Shown: piece by piece, positions 1-7,568 of the stretch
Numbering within the stretch: position 1 is the stretch's first letter
Layout: each line of letters starts with the position of its first letter
Assembly (NCBI GenBank): GCA_016783865.1
Contig: JADHVS010000037.1
Span: 1 to 28,606 of the forward strand
Direction of reading: 5' to 3'
DNA: 28,606 bases
Source of the DNA: Bacteroidales bacterium
GTDB lineage: Bacteria > Bacteroidota > Bacteroidia > Bacteroidales > SM23-62
Position numbers and translations under genes: made by a program
Notes under the pieces: model-generated
What the model was told of the DNA's origin: nothing
The model's database searches: none
The model's input: only the letters and a program-made list of their open reading frames with translations

Positions 1-135
1 TCACAGGTTTGTTTGGCTTCGCCGAACTCACAGGTTTGTTTGGCTTCGCCGAACTCACAGGTTTGTTTGGCTTCGCCGAACTCACAGGTTTGTTTGGCTT
101 CGCCGAACTCACAGGTTTGTTTGGCTTCGCCGAAC
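1..135. repeat. 27-bp tandem repeat, five copies
   Basis: Five exact head-to-tail 27-bp units start at 1, 28, 55, 82 and 109. The array may extend beyond the left edge of the window. Each unit contains the core ttggcttcgccgaactca, which also occurs in the dispersed repeat at 121-170, 18080-18129 and (partly) 17990-18008, so the array looks like a local expansion of that core. Because 27 is divisible by three, the array reads as an open frame with a 9-residue repeat (LFGFAELTG). I regard this frame as non-coding. Confidence 0.95.
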
Positions 136-178
136 TCAGGAACTCGTTTCCTCGCCGCTTGCGGCGAGGAGCTTCAAT
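121..178. repeat. Dispersed intergenic repeat copy with a strong hairpin
   Basis: Positions 121-170 are identical over 50 bp to 18080-18129. The segment 150-169 is a perfect 9-bp stem with a TT loop (CCTCGCCGC, TT, GCGGCGAGG). The copy ends in gcttcaatt, as does the copy at 11798-11850. It lies just beyond the stop codon of the sigma factor gene, so the hairpin could also act in transcript termination or stability, but there is no clear T-run for either strand. Confidence 0.85.
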
Positions 179-199
179 TAAAATAATACATGAAGGAGG

Positions 200-727
200 C
201 TAAAAATCTGCGAGTTCTATTCTTAATATTTTCAGTGCGTTGCTAATCTGTAATTCAACAGTACGTTGAGAGATTTTAAAAAATTCCGATATCTCCTTAT
301 TGCTCTTTCCATTAAAACGACTTAAAACAAATATCTCCCGGCAACGGGGTTGTAGTTTCTTTAATCCTTTTTTAATTAAAGCCATCAATTCTACTTCGGC
401 ATATTCAGATGCTTCTGTCTTTACAACCTGCTTTGACAGAATATGATCTTTGTAATGGTTTTTTACTTTGACATGTTTAAAGTAGTCTGAAGTTTTATTC
501 TTAACTGCACTGAAAAAGTATGATTTCAGGGATCCTGATATTTCTATTTTAGGGCAATCGATCCAAAAATGTACAAAAAAGTCCTGTACAAGATCTTCTG
601 ACACATCTCTATCATGAACAAAATGATTAACAAATGCACAGAGCCCCGAATAATAGTAGGTGAAGACATAATCAAATACTATCTTATCCTGACTTTGAAG
701 CTTTTTCTTAATGTAATTTTCGTCCAT
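200..727 (-). CDS. ECF-type RNA polymerase sigma factor (Bacteroidota sigma-70 family)
   Basis: The 175-residue protein has the size and layout of an extracytoplasmic-function sigma factor. Region 2 is at about residues 15-60, with the acidic and aromatic stretch VSEDLVQDFFVHFW that binds core polymerase and the -10 element. Region 4, a helix-turn-helix for the -35 element, is at about residues 118-170 (LKKLQPRCREIFVLSRFNG, then NKEISEFFKISQRTVE). There is no sigma region 3, as expected for ECF factors. In Bacteroidota such factors usually work with a FecR-like anti-sigma factor and a SusC/SusD transporter encoded downstream; any such genes would lie left of the window. The ATG at 725-727 is the natural start. 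The family call is firm; the regulated genes are unknown, although the GH5 gene upstream on the same strand is a possible neighbour in function. Confidence 0.9.
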   Translation of the reverse strand: MDENYIKKKLQSQDKIVFDYVFTYYYSGLCAFVNHFVHDRDVSEDLVQDFFVHFWIDCPKIEISGSLKSYFFSAVKNKTSDYFKHVKVKNHYKDHILSKQVVKTEASEYAEVELMALIKKGLKKLQPRCREIFVLSRFNGKSNKEISEFFKISQRTVELQISNALKILRIELADF

Positions 728-1016
728 CTGTATATTCCATGCAGAGTGTACAATAAATCCAAGTAACTTTTACAGTAGAAACATGTAGAGTCTACCATGA
801 ATCCGAGAGAAGTGTACAACTTTTATTGGGAGGAATTTGTAATGTAAATTTAATTTTTTTTTAACAATAAGCGAATTTCCATATCAATCAATCCGTTTGG
901 CATTCCCTGCCATTCTGATAGTGCCCAATAATGTCGGGAATTGCACTATGCTTAAATGCTTGTTAATGATAACTGGTCCGACAAATCCAATGATAATTTC
1001 AAAAGGGAGAAAGAGA

Positions 1017-3734
1017 TTATTGGATGATCAGTTTTTCTGAACAGATACCCGATTTGCAGCGGATTTGAACAATATATATTCCTTTTGGGTAATCTGAAGT
1101 ATTGATGCAGTATTCTGTTTCTGAACCTTCGAAGTAATCCATAACCTGCCCATTCATGTTTAGCAGGGTAACAGCATGTTGTTCAGTGTTTTCTCCATTT
1201 ACCTTAAGCATGGTAAAATCTGATCCCGGATTCGGATAGAGGGTGAACTTTCTCTCCTTTATTATCTCATCACTGAAAACAGTTGTTTTTACCAGCTGAA
1301 ACCAGTTTAAGTTGTGTTCGCCCTGTTTAACCAGTAACCTGATAGTATAATAACCTTCTTCAAGGTAAATCACAGTGGTTTGGGTTTCCCAGGTTTGCCA
1401 GCCGCCTGTTGAAGAAAATCTTATTGTATCACGACTATTAATGCTTCCATTTTTAACCACCTGGAAAACCAGCTCAGCATTTGTTCTTATTGTGGCCACC
1501 CGGTAATTAAGGTTGTAATTCGATGAAGCATTTACATATACCAGGTAATCTAAATAGTCGCCTGCATTAGCATATCCGGTATTTTGTCCGCCTTCATCAC
1601 AGCTTTCAAGTGCAAAGCCATTATTAACGTCGAAATCCTCGGCCTGTATAAAACCTGGAATTACATGCCTGTCAGGAAGATTATTTAATACCTGTGCATT
1701 GGAGAAGGCATTCAGTGATTGAGCATTGGATTGAACAGATGTTCCATTGTAAGACAGGACTAAACCGTTGTTGAAATAGATGGTGTCGTTAATGCTTAAG
1801 ACTAAAACATAACTGTTTTCGCTGCTGATCCATATATCTTCTATACTTACAGCATTGTCATCACTAAGCAACTCAAAGTCGCTGACCTGAAGATCAGACT
1901 GCAGTGTAGTTATTTCTTTATTCAAAGCAAGATAAACTTCACTTCCATCGACAGATGTTTCAGCCGAGATGAATTGAAAATCAATTGAATCGGTCGATTG
2001 TGGGTTTCTGAAATTAGAATAACTTAAGTTCGATCCCCCCTGGTTAAATTCAAATTTCAACCTGACTTCACCCGCAGGTATTATTATATTCTCAAAACTT
2101 GTGGTCCTCCAGTTTTGCCAGCCACCGGTAGCCGGTAAGCTCAAGGTCTCTGTAACGTCCACATTGTTTACCTCCATATGAAATTTCGATCCTCCGGCAC
2201 CTGATGCCGAACGAACATCCAACGTGTAGGAAGCAACTGTATCAATAACCAATGAATATTGTGTCCATTCTCCGGTTTCAGTCCAACCGACATTAAATCC
2301 ATTATTTATGGAATCGGTATCCTGACAAACCTCAATATCCACGCCATCATTCCTGTAACCCCAACCGGAATTCCAGGCAGTGTAATCACCTCCATAATGG
2401 GCAACAACATTATCGTAATAGGCAAAAGTATTCTTCCCGAAATCATAGTCAGCAAAAAATATTGGTTCGGAAATGCTGTGTTCCCTGAGCGGGATAACGT
2501 CATCGGTATGAGGTTGCCTGATCATGGCATCGATCACATCATATTGTATTTTACAGTTTTCGATCTTATGGTTCTCTGCCCATTGTAAAACGGCCTGAAA
2601 CGCTTCATCTTCAGTAGGAGCATTCGCAATTTCACCTTTCCAGTATTTAATCAAATCTTCATAGTCCTTATTGAATGACACGTTCAATACATTATTGATA
2701 CTGTTCTTTTTCACCGGCCACCATGACCAGCCAATATTATTCGATTCGCTCAAATGAATTAATTCGGTGAACCATGTGTTCGAGTTTTCCCCGGATTCTC
2801 CTAACCACAATGGCACATTATAAGCATTTCGTAAAGTAATTATCCAATCCAGATCATCTGGCCCGGTACTACTCCAATATTTATGGAAACTATAAACAAA
2901 GTTATCGTCCCAGGGCGGTGTAAGTCCCGAATGATCATTGGCGTAAGAATTACCTTCAATAAACACAATATGGTTCGTATCAACTTCTCTTATAGCATCA
3001 GTAATGTTCTCAAATAATTCCCGCAATTGCGAGTTATTCCCTTCCGGGAATGTCCAGTTTGTTTCATTAATTAAGTCGTACCCGCCCATCCATGGTTCGG
3101 TACTGTAGCGCCCGGCAAGTTTTCGCCAGAGCGCAACAGTTTTGTCTTTGTTTTCCTGGCTTTCCCAGAGAGATGGTTTGGAGGGATCGTAATCAGAGAT
3201 ATCAGCATTGGTACCCTGACCACCGGGTGCTCCATGCAAATCCAGGATAAGATACATTTCATTATCCCCGCACCAATCCAATAAGGAATCGATCATCACA
3301 AAACCTTTATCCATCCAGGTGTTTTCTCCTGAAACCGGTTCATCTTCGATAGGCAGGGTGAACCATTTGTAATGCATGGCTACCCGGACACTATTAAACC
3401 CCCAGGCTTTCATTGAATCTGCATCGGTACGCGTAAAGTGGATACTCAGCCAAACATTGTAGAAACTATCGGTTTTTACTTCCCCTATTGTTTCGATCAG
3501 TTTTTCACGAAATTCATGCTGAGTCCCTGCCACACCATCTGTGTGCATCATATAACCTTCCTGAAGCATCCAGTTACCTGTGCCAATACCTCTCAGGATT
3601 ACATTTTCTCCATCTCCATTAACTATATTTTTCCCATCGGTATGCAGGTACCCCTGGCTGTTAGCAAAAACTGGAAGCATTGCAAAAACTGCAGCAATTA
3701 TTTTTATCCTGGTTATTATGTCTTTTAATTTCAT
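1017..3734 (-). CDS. Secreted GH5 endoglucanase-type enzyme with two CBM6-like modules and T9SS tail
   Basis: The 905-residue protein opens with a signal peptide (about 1-26). The GH5 (cellulase-family) barrel spans about 30-370. Visible active-site residues are R117 (NSVRVAM), H167 (DLHGAPGG), the acid/base E224 in DLINETN, H284 (YSFHKYW) and the nucleophile E313 in PLWLGESGE. A CBM6-type module follows at about 425-578 (NVGWTETGEWTQY, then LPATGGWQNWRTT), a beta-rich linker domain at about 584-680, and a second CBM6-type module at about 692-816 (AEDFD, GGWQTWETQ, NLNWFQL). The C-terminus, from about 829 (FTLYPNPGSDF), is a type IX secretion sorting domain, so the product should be exported or attached to the surface. 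The GH5 subfamily and substrate (cellulose, mannan, xyloglucan or similar beta-glycan) cannot be fixed by eye. Confidence 0.92.
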   Translation of the reverse strand: MKLKDIITRIKIIAAVFAMLPVFANSQGYLHTDGKNIVNGDGENVILRGIGTGNWMLQEGYMMHTDGVAGTQHEFREKLIETIGEVKTDSFYNVWLSIHFTRTDADSMKAWGFNSVRVAMHYKWFTLPIEDEPVSGENTWMDKGFVMIDSLLDWCGDNEMYLILDLHGAPGGQGTNADISDYDPSKPSLWESQENKDKTVALWRKLAGRYSTEPWMGGYDLINETNWTFPEGNNSQLRELFENITDAIREVDTNHIVFIEGNSYANDHSGLTPPWDDNFVYSFHKYWSSTGPDDLDWIITLRNAYNVPLWLGESGENSNTWFTELIHLSESNNIGWSWWPVKKNSINNVLNVSFNKDYEDLIKYWKGEIANAPTEDEAFQAVLQWAENHKIENCKIQYDVIDAMIRQPHTDDVIPLREHSISEPIFFADYDFGKNTFAYYDNVVAHYGGDYTAWNSGWGYRNDGVDIEVCQDTDSINNGFNVGWTETGEWTQYSLVIDTVASYTLDVRSASGAGGSKFHMEVNNVDVTETLSLPATGGWQNWRTTSFENIIIPAGEVRLKFEFNQGGSNLSYSNFRNPQSTDSIDFQFISAETSVDGSEVYLALNKEITTLQSDLQVSDFELLSDDNAVSIEDIWISSENSYVLVLSINDTIYFNNGLVLSYNGTSVQSNAQSLNAFSNAQVLNNLPDRHVIPGFIQAEDFDVNNGFALESCDEGGQNTGYANAGDYLDYLVYVNASSNYNLNYRVATIRTNAELVFQVVKNGSINSRDTIRFSSTGGWQTWETQTTVIYLEEGYYTIRLLVKQGEHNLNWFQLVKTTVFSDEIIKERKFTLYPNPGSDFTMLKVNGENTEQHAVTLLNMNGQVMDYFEGSETEYCINTSDYPKGIYIVQIRCKSGICSEKLIIQ

Positions 3735-3740
3735 AATGGA

Positions 3741-3747
3741 TCCTTCT
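3741..3747 (-). promoter_or_regulatory. Shine-Dalgarno-like site for the GH5 gene
   Basis: Read on the minus strand this is AGAAGGA, six bases ahead of the ATG at 3732-3734. Most other starts in the window have no such site, as is usual in Bacteroidota, so this supports the chosen start. Confidence 0.6.
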
Positions 3748-3803
3748 AATAATGAAGGTGAGATCAGAAACCCTGCCTGTTCGAATGCATATATTGGTAA
3801 GGT

Positions 3804-4406
3804 TTAGGACTTCAGGTCCTCCTGGAATATCTGAGATGATCCCGCACCGCAACTGATAACCGACTTCATTGCAGTTTCCACGCTCGCACCTGTTCGTATC
3901 ACCTTATCCTTTTTGACATGATAAATAAGTCCCGAAGTGGGATTGGGCCCCGTGGGCACGAAGACCGTCAGGTACTCCCCAAAATCGTCAGTTATGAACC
4001 CGGTTGCCAGTGTACCCGAATTGAAAAGATCCACCAGCACAACCTCTGAAAAGAAGCTGCGGTTCTTCCCGAAGAACTGCTTAACAGTATCTCGTGCAAT
4101 TTTATAACCTGGTATCTTCATCAGGTACTTTTGTTCAAACTCCTTCTTGAAAAACCGGCCAGTGCGCGTGCGTATCATCATTCCAATGAAAAGGAAGGCT
4201 GCCAGGATCGCAATGATAAGAACCACATAACTGGCCAGCAGTAACCAGTAAGAGTCCATATGGATAAGTTTCGCGAACCATTCCACGATGGGACCAAGGT
4301 ATTTCTGAACAAGGTTAATCAGCCACCGGGCAACCAGAATTAACAGTCCGAGTGGCAGCAAGGCGGCAAATCCACCAAGCAGGGTTGCATTGATATATTT
4401 TTTCAT
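3804..4406 (-). CDS. DUF502 family integral membrane protein
   Basis: This 200-residue protein has two strongly hydrophobic segments, at about 8-30 (LLGGFAALLPLGLLILVARW) and 55-78 (LLLASYVVLIIAILAAFLFIG). A soluble C-terminal domain follows, with the family features GYKIARDTVKQFFG, LFNSGTLATGFITDD and VFVPTGPNPTSG. These match DUF502, a conserved family that also contains the plant LIKE COV proteins. Its biochemical role is not established; the topology suggests an inner-membrane protein with a cytoplasmic C-terminal domain. The gene lies 69 bases upstream of the GH5 gene on the same strand, so shared transcription is possible, but a functional link is not evident. Confidence 0.85.
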   Translation of the reverse strand: MKKYINATLLGGFAALLPLGLLILVARWLINLVQKYLGPIVEWFAKLIHMDSYWLLLASYVVLIIAILAAFLFIGMMIRTRTGRFFKKEFEQKYLMKIPGYKIARDTVKQFFGKNRSFFSEVVLVDLFNSGTLATGFITDDFGEYLTVFVPTGPNPTSGLIYHVKKDKVIRTGASVETAMKSVISCGAGSSQIFQEDLKS

Positions 4407-4708
4407 TTTTAAATGAATTGGGTTAGCATATTACGTGAGTATAAAATTACGATAAGTCTGCGCAACCTGAAAGTAAATTATGGAGTTATCTCTCAAATTG
4501 TAAGTCCTGGCAGGATTTTCGACTCCCTGGTTGGCGGATGAGCAATTCTCAATCTTACTGATTTGTAATCAGACAGTTGCAAAAAAACAGTATGTTGCAA
4601 TGAATTATTAAAAAAAATATTTGCAGGTCATTTTAGCGGAATCAGGGAATCCGGTGACTCCAAAATTCACTGTTTCTATCATCTCAAGACTGAACCCTTT
4701 TGACAGAT
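4407..4708. other. Intergenic region without recognised features
   Basis: About 300 bases separate the DUF502 gene from the small membrane protein gene. I see no convincing reading frame, RNA gene, repeat copy or T-tailed hairpin. It presumably holds the promoter for the DUF502 gene, but I cannot pick out a clear Bacteroidota -33/-7 pair. Confidence 0.5.
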
Positions 4709-4882
4709 TTATTGGTCCTCAATTTTGGGTTTTCTGACAATAAAATAAACAGGTAATCCAATTATTAAAATAAGAAAAACAAAAATCCCCCACGCCCATG
4801 GTGACATGCCTCGTTTTTTTGCGTCTTGTCCAACTAAAATACCTACAAGTAAAGCGATTAGTATTCCGATTAATTGTGGCAT
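4709..4882 (-). CDS. Small two-helix membrane protein (57 aa), function unknown
   Basis: From the ATG at 4880-4882 the protein is 57 residues and begins MPQLIGILIALLVGILVG. It has one hydrophobic helix at the N-terminus, a short basic loop (DAKKRGMSPWAWG), a second helix (IFVFLILIIGLPVYFIV) and a charged tail (RKPKIEDQ). A longer frame opens 32 codons upstream at 4978, but that extension is encoded by the dispersed intergenic repeat (4913-4977) and is almost certainly spurious. The layout resembles short phospholipase-D-N or superinfection-type membrane peptides only in general terms, and I do not recognise the family. It stands alone between two intergenic regions. Confidence 0.65.
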   Translation of the reverse strand: MPQLIGILIALLVGILVGQDAKKRGMSPWAWGIFVFLILIIGLPVYFIVRKPKIEDQ

Positions 4883-4912
4883 AATCAAATATTTAAAATG
4901 AAGATTATGAAA

Positions 4913-4977
4913 TTGACTCTCCTCGCCCCGCGTGTCCCCCCTAGTACTCGGGACGGGGTTAGCGCTCGCAGGATTCA
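4913..4977. repeat. Dispersed intergenic repeat copy (inverted orientation)
   Basis: Read on the minus strand this stretch starts ttgaatcctgcgagcgc and runs through GC-rich sequence to gcgaggagagtcaa. The beginning matches 17974-17990 and 11798-11811, and the end matches the ggcgagg...tcaatt ends of the other copies. The interior differs from copy to copy. It lies immediately upstream of the small membrane protein gene. Confidence 0.75.
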
Positions 4978-5300
4978 AAAATGATATTGTGTGCTAATTT
5001 ATGGAATTATTATTCGCCAGTTTAAATGCTTGCACTTTTTTTTTAGTATGTCTTCAAATCCAACTGGAATTTTCAGGCAAAAAAATAGTTGTGCTTTCAA
5101 ATTGCTAAATCTGGTCAGAGTACGTCGGATTTTGCAGCATGCGTTTGGGATCCTCTTATGAAAAGAGGCTGCATGAAGGAACTAACCAAATCTCTTCAGT
5201 AATTTCTTTAATCTAAAGAATTCCTCGAGGTTCTACCTCGGGGTAAAGAGCGGAAAAGTTTGAAAAACGGCAGGTTTTTCATCTCATTTCCCCGGCCTCG
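4978..5300. other. Intergenic region downstream of the GH10 gene
   Basis: No gene is seen here. A short hairpin lies at about 5155-5171 (CCTCTT, atgaa, AAGAGG), and the likely terminator hairpin at 5223-5243 is listed separately. The rest is AT-rich and shows no reading frame or repeat that I can support. Confidence 0.5.
5223..5243 (-). terminator. Possible terminator hairpin of the GH10 xylanase gene
   Basis: A 9-bp stem with a 3-base loop (CCTCGAGGT, tct, ACCTCGGGG, including one G-T pair) lies about 60 bases past the GH10 stop codon. On the minus strand it is followed by AATTCTTTAG, which is only weakly T-rich, so intrinsic termination is plausible but not certain. Confidence 0.4.
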
Positions 5301-7367
5301 TTAATGAACAATGAAGGGTTGGATGATCTGGGATGCTCCTTGCCAGCCTATCTTAATCCAATAATAACCACCGGGCAGATCCGATATGTCGATCTGGCAG
5401 GATGATGCCCTCGGTTGATATTGGTTTACACTGATTCCTGCAGTATTATAAATATTTATATGATCAATGTCAGTGCCGGAACGAACATACAGGTGATCAT
5501 TAGCCGGATTTGGATAAATGAACGTATCATTAACTGAAGGATCTGATATAATACCGAAATTCGACACAGGTTTAGTCAATTGAAGATAAATGGTTGTATC
5601 TGTTTTCAACGTAAGAACGTCAAGTATGCTGTTATAATGCTCAGCTGAAACATTATACACATAACTGCTGTCGATCCGGACAAATTCAAATTTGCAGAGG
5701 CCCAGTGCGTTGGTGTACAATGAATCATTATCAAGAAGCACCAATGCACCATTCACTGGTATATCCCCGTCATCTTTTATCCAGAACCTGATGGTCGCAT
5801 GGGTCATTTCAAGCACTGTGGTCAGCAGTGTGTCGGATGTTATATGATGTTCGGATTGACAGGGTTTATAATTCGATTTGTTAAACGTGGATGAATAGGT
5901 ACCGGCAGTCAGAAAAAAATTGACTGTGCCATTCGCATCAGTTGTCCCAACCTTCGAGCCAATAGTAACTTTAACAAATGGAATGTCTGCCATACTGTAA
6001 CTATCCACCAGACGATATGATACTTTATACTTTGCAGAATCCATCAAAATGGTAATGACAGTATCAGAATAAACATTGAAATGTTCATTTAGCACCGATT
6101 TCATAAATTCTTTTTTTACTTCCAGTTCGTAATAGCCTGCAGCCATCGGCTCAAATGTCACGTCTCCGGTTGCATCGGTATATTTTGTTTCATCATTCAA
6201 CGTAATTTCACATCCCTCTAGGTCCTCCCCGGTCCCGACATGTTTCACTTTAACGGATACTGAATATTCCCCTTTGGATTCAAGTGCAAGTTGTACAGCA
6301 TAATAGGCTGGTTTCGGAAGGTACTGGTCATCAAACAGGGAGGGGATCAGTTCAGTTTGCCATCCGGAAGCATCGGTAATATGCCAGGTATTCCATCCGA
6401 TCGTAAGGCTGTCAAGCTTCTCCAGCAATACATCAAGAATGGCCTTATAGGTATAGGCCTGCTCTTCCAGCGTCTGTGTTTCCTGATTCATTATCCATGC
6501 GCTGGCTTCCGTCACATGAAACTCCAGGTTCCTTGACTGGCACCAGTCTATCACATCGCGTAAATGCTGCAGGTTCGCTTCGGTGGCCCATCCGGTCTCC
6601 ACATGTGCCTGCCATCCGAGCCCATCCACCCGGTATCCCCTGTCACGAAGATACAGGATCGTTTCTTTCACTTTTTCCATTCCGGCAGAACCGGGGTGAC
6701 AGTGATTATTGAGAATTAGTTTCAAATCGGGGGCATGTTCATTGGCTATGGCAAATGCTTGCCTGACATACAGGGGTGTCTGGTTCGGATCATCGTCCTG
6801 ACCGATAATGAACCAGGGATTTTCCCATACGTCTGTCCCGGGTCTTGGTCCAAACCACTGTCCATTATCAAGGGCAATCTCGTTGACTACATCGAGGTAT
6901 TTGATGCCCTCAACGCCATTATAACGCATGCATAAGGCAGTCATAAATGTATCCAGTTCATGGGATAATTCTTCCGCGGTCCGGCTGTCATCCAAAGCCC
7001 AGTTTGAACACTGTGGTGAAATGGGGCCATGTATCCTTAATACCTGGTCGTTATCGATGATATGCTGCAGCCAGGCATCGGCTCGTGACCAGTTCCAGGA
7101 ATTGGGGTTAGCTCGCACAACAGCTTGTTTAAAATCATTCTCAGGGGTAACGTAACTGAATTCCCGATCCATTATTTCTCCGATGGGCTCATTTAAACCC
7201 CATGAACCGGTGGTGGCACCAATGAGCAATTTACCATCAGGGTATTTGTCTGCTACAATTTCCCGCAACCTGCGCCCCTCGGGAATAGGCAATGACTGGG
7301 CTTGCACCCAAAGGCTGGTGGCAAATAAAACCACCAAAAGAGAACCCGCTATTTTAATTTTTCCCAT
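5301..7367 (-). CDS. Secreted GH10 endo-1,4-beta-xylanase with Ig-like repeats and T9SS tail
   Basis: The protein has 688 residues and a signal peptide ending near residue 24 (VQAQ). The GH10 barrel spans about 30-363. The acid/base is E163 in LDVVNEIAL and the nucleophile is E287 in LEFHVTEASAW. Other typical GH10 segments are ENDFK (76-80), RIHGP (111-115), LILNNH (217-222) and GWQAHVE (251-257). Three beta-sandwich repeats of the Cna-B/carboxypeptidase-regulatory type follow at about 367-443, 446-522 and 523-598, each with a 'G-x-T-x-x-x-G-x-x-x-F' turn such as YTDATGDVTFE. A type IX secretion sorting domain begins at about 616 (FIYPNPANDHLYV). The enzyme should cut the xylan backbone outside the cell. 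It contains no recognisable carbohydrate-binding module; the Ig-like repeats probably act as spacers. Confidence 0.93.
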   Translation of the reverse strand: MGKIKIAGSLLVVLFATSLWVQAQSLPIPEGRRLREIVADKYPDGKLLIGATTGSWGLNEPIGEIMDREFSYVTPENDFKQAVVRANPNSWNWSRADAWLQHIIDNDQVLRIHGPISPQCSNWALDDSRTAEELSHELDTFMTALCMRYNGVEGIKYLDVVNEIALDNGQWFGPRPGTDVWENPWFIIGQDDDPNQTPLYVRQAFAIANEHAPDLKLILNNHCHPGSAGMEKVKETILYLRDRGYRVDGLGWQAHVETGWATEANLQHLRDVIDWCQSRNLEFHVTEASAWIMNQETQTLEEQAYTYKAILDVLLEKLDSLTIGWNTWHITDASGWQTELIPSLFDDQYLPKPAYYAVQLALESKGEYSVSVKVKHVGTGEDLEGCEITLNDETKYTDATGDVTFEPMAAGYYELEVKKEFMKSVLNEHFNVYSDTVITILMDSAKYKVSYRLVDSYSMADIPFVKVTIGSKVGTTDANGTVNFFLTAGTYSSTFNKSNYKPCQSEHHITSDTLLTTVLEMTHATIRFWIKDDGDIPVNGALVLLDNDSLYTNALGLCKFEFVRIDSSYVYNVSAEHYNSILDVLTLKTDTTIYLQLTKPVSNFGIISDPSVNDTFIYPNPANDHLYVRSGTDIDHINIYNTAGISVNQYQPRASSCQIDISDLPGGYYWIKIGWQGASQIIQPFIVH

Positions 7368-7568
7368 CTTTTACATCCATTTAAACCATTTTTGATTACG
7401 TAAACCAGGACCAATTGTCAGGATAAACTTTCCCGGATCATTTTATTGATCGCAAATATATATAGTTGATCACAAAAACACAGCTATCCAAGAGGAATAA
7501 TACTACTTTTTTAGGTTGTACGTCGCAGGGACCGGATTAAATCAGGATAGAGATAACTCATAATTCAC

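Noticed and set aside
9..203. 64-codon plus-strand frame with a 9-residue repeat (LFGFAELTG)
   Set aside because: It is simply the 27-bp tandem repeat read in frame, followed by the hairpin repeat. It has no domain and no ribosome-binding site.
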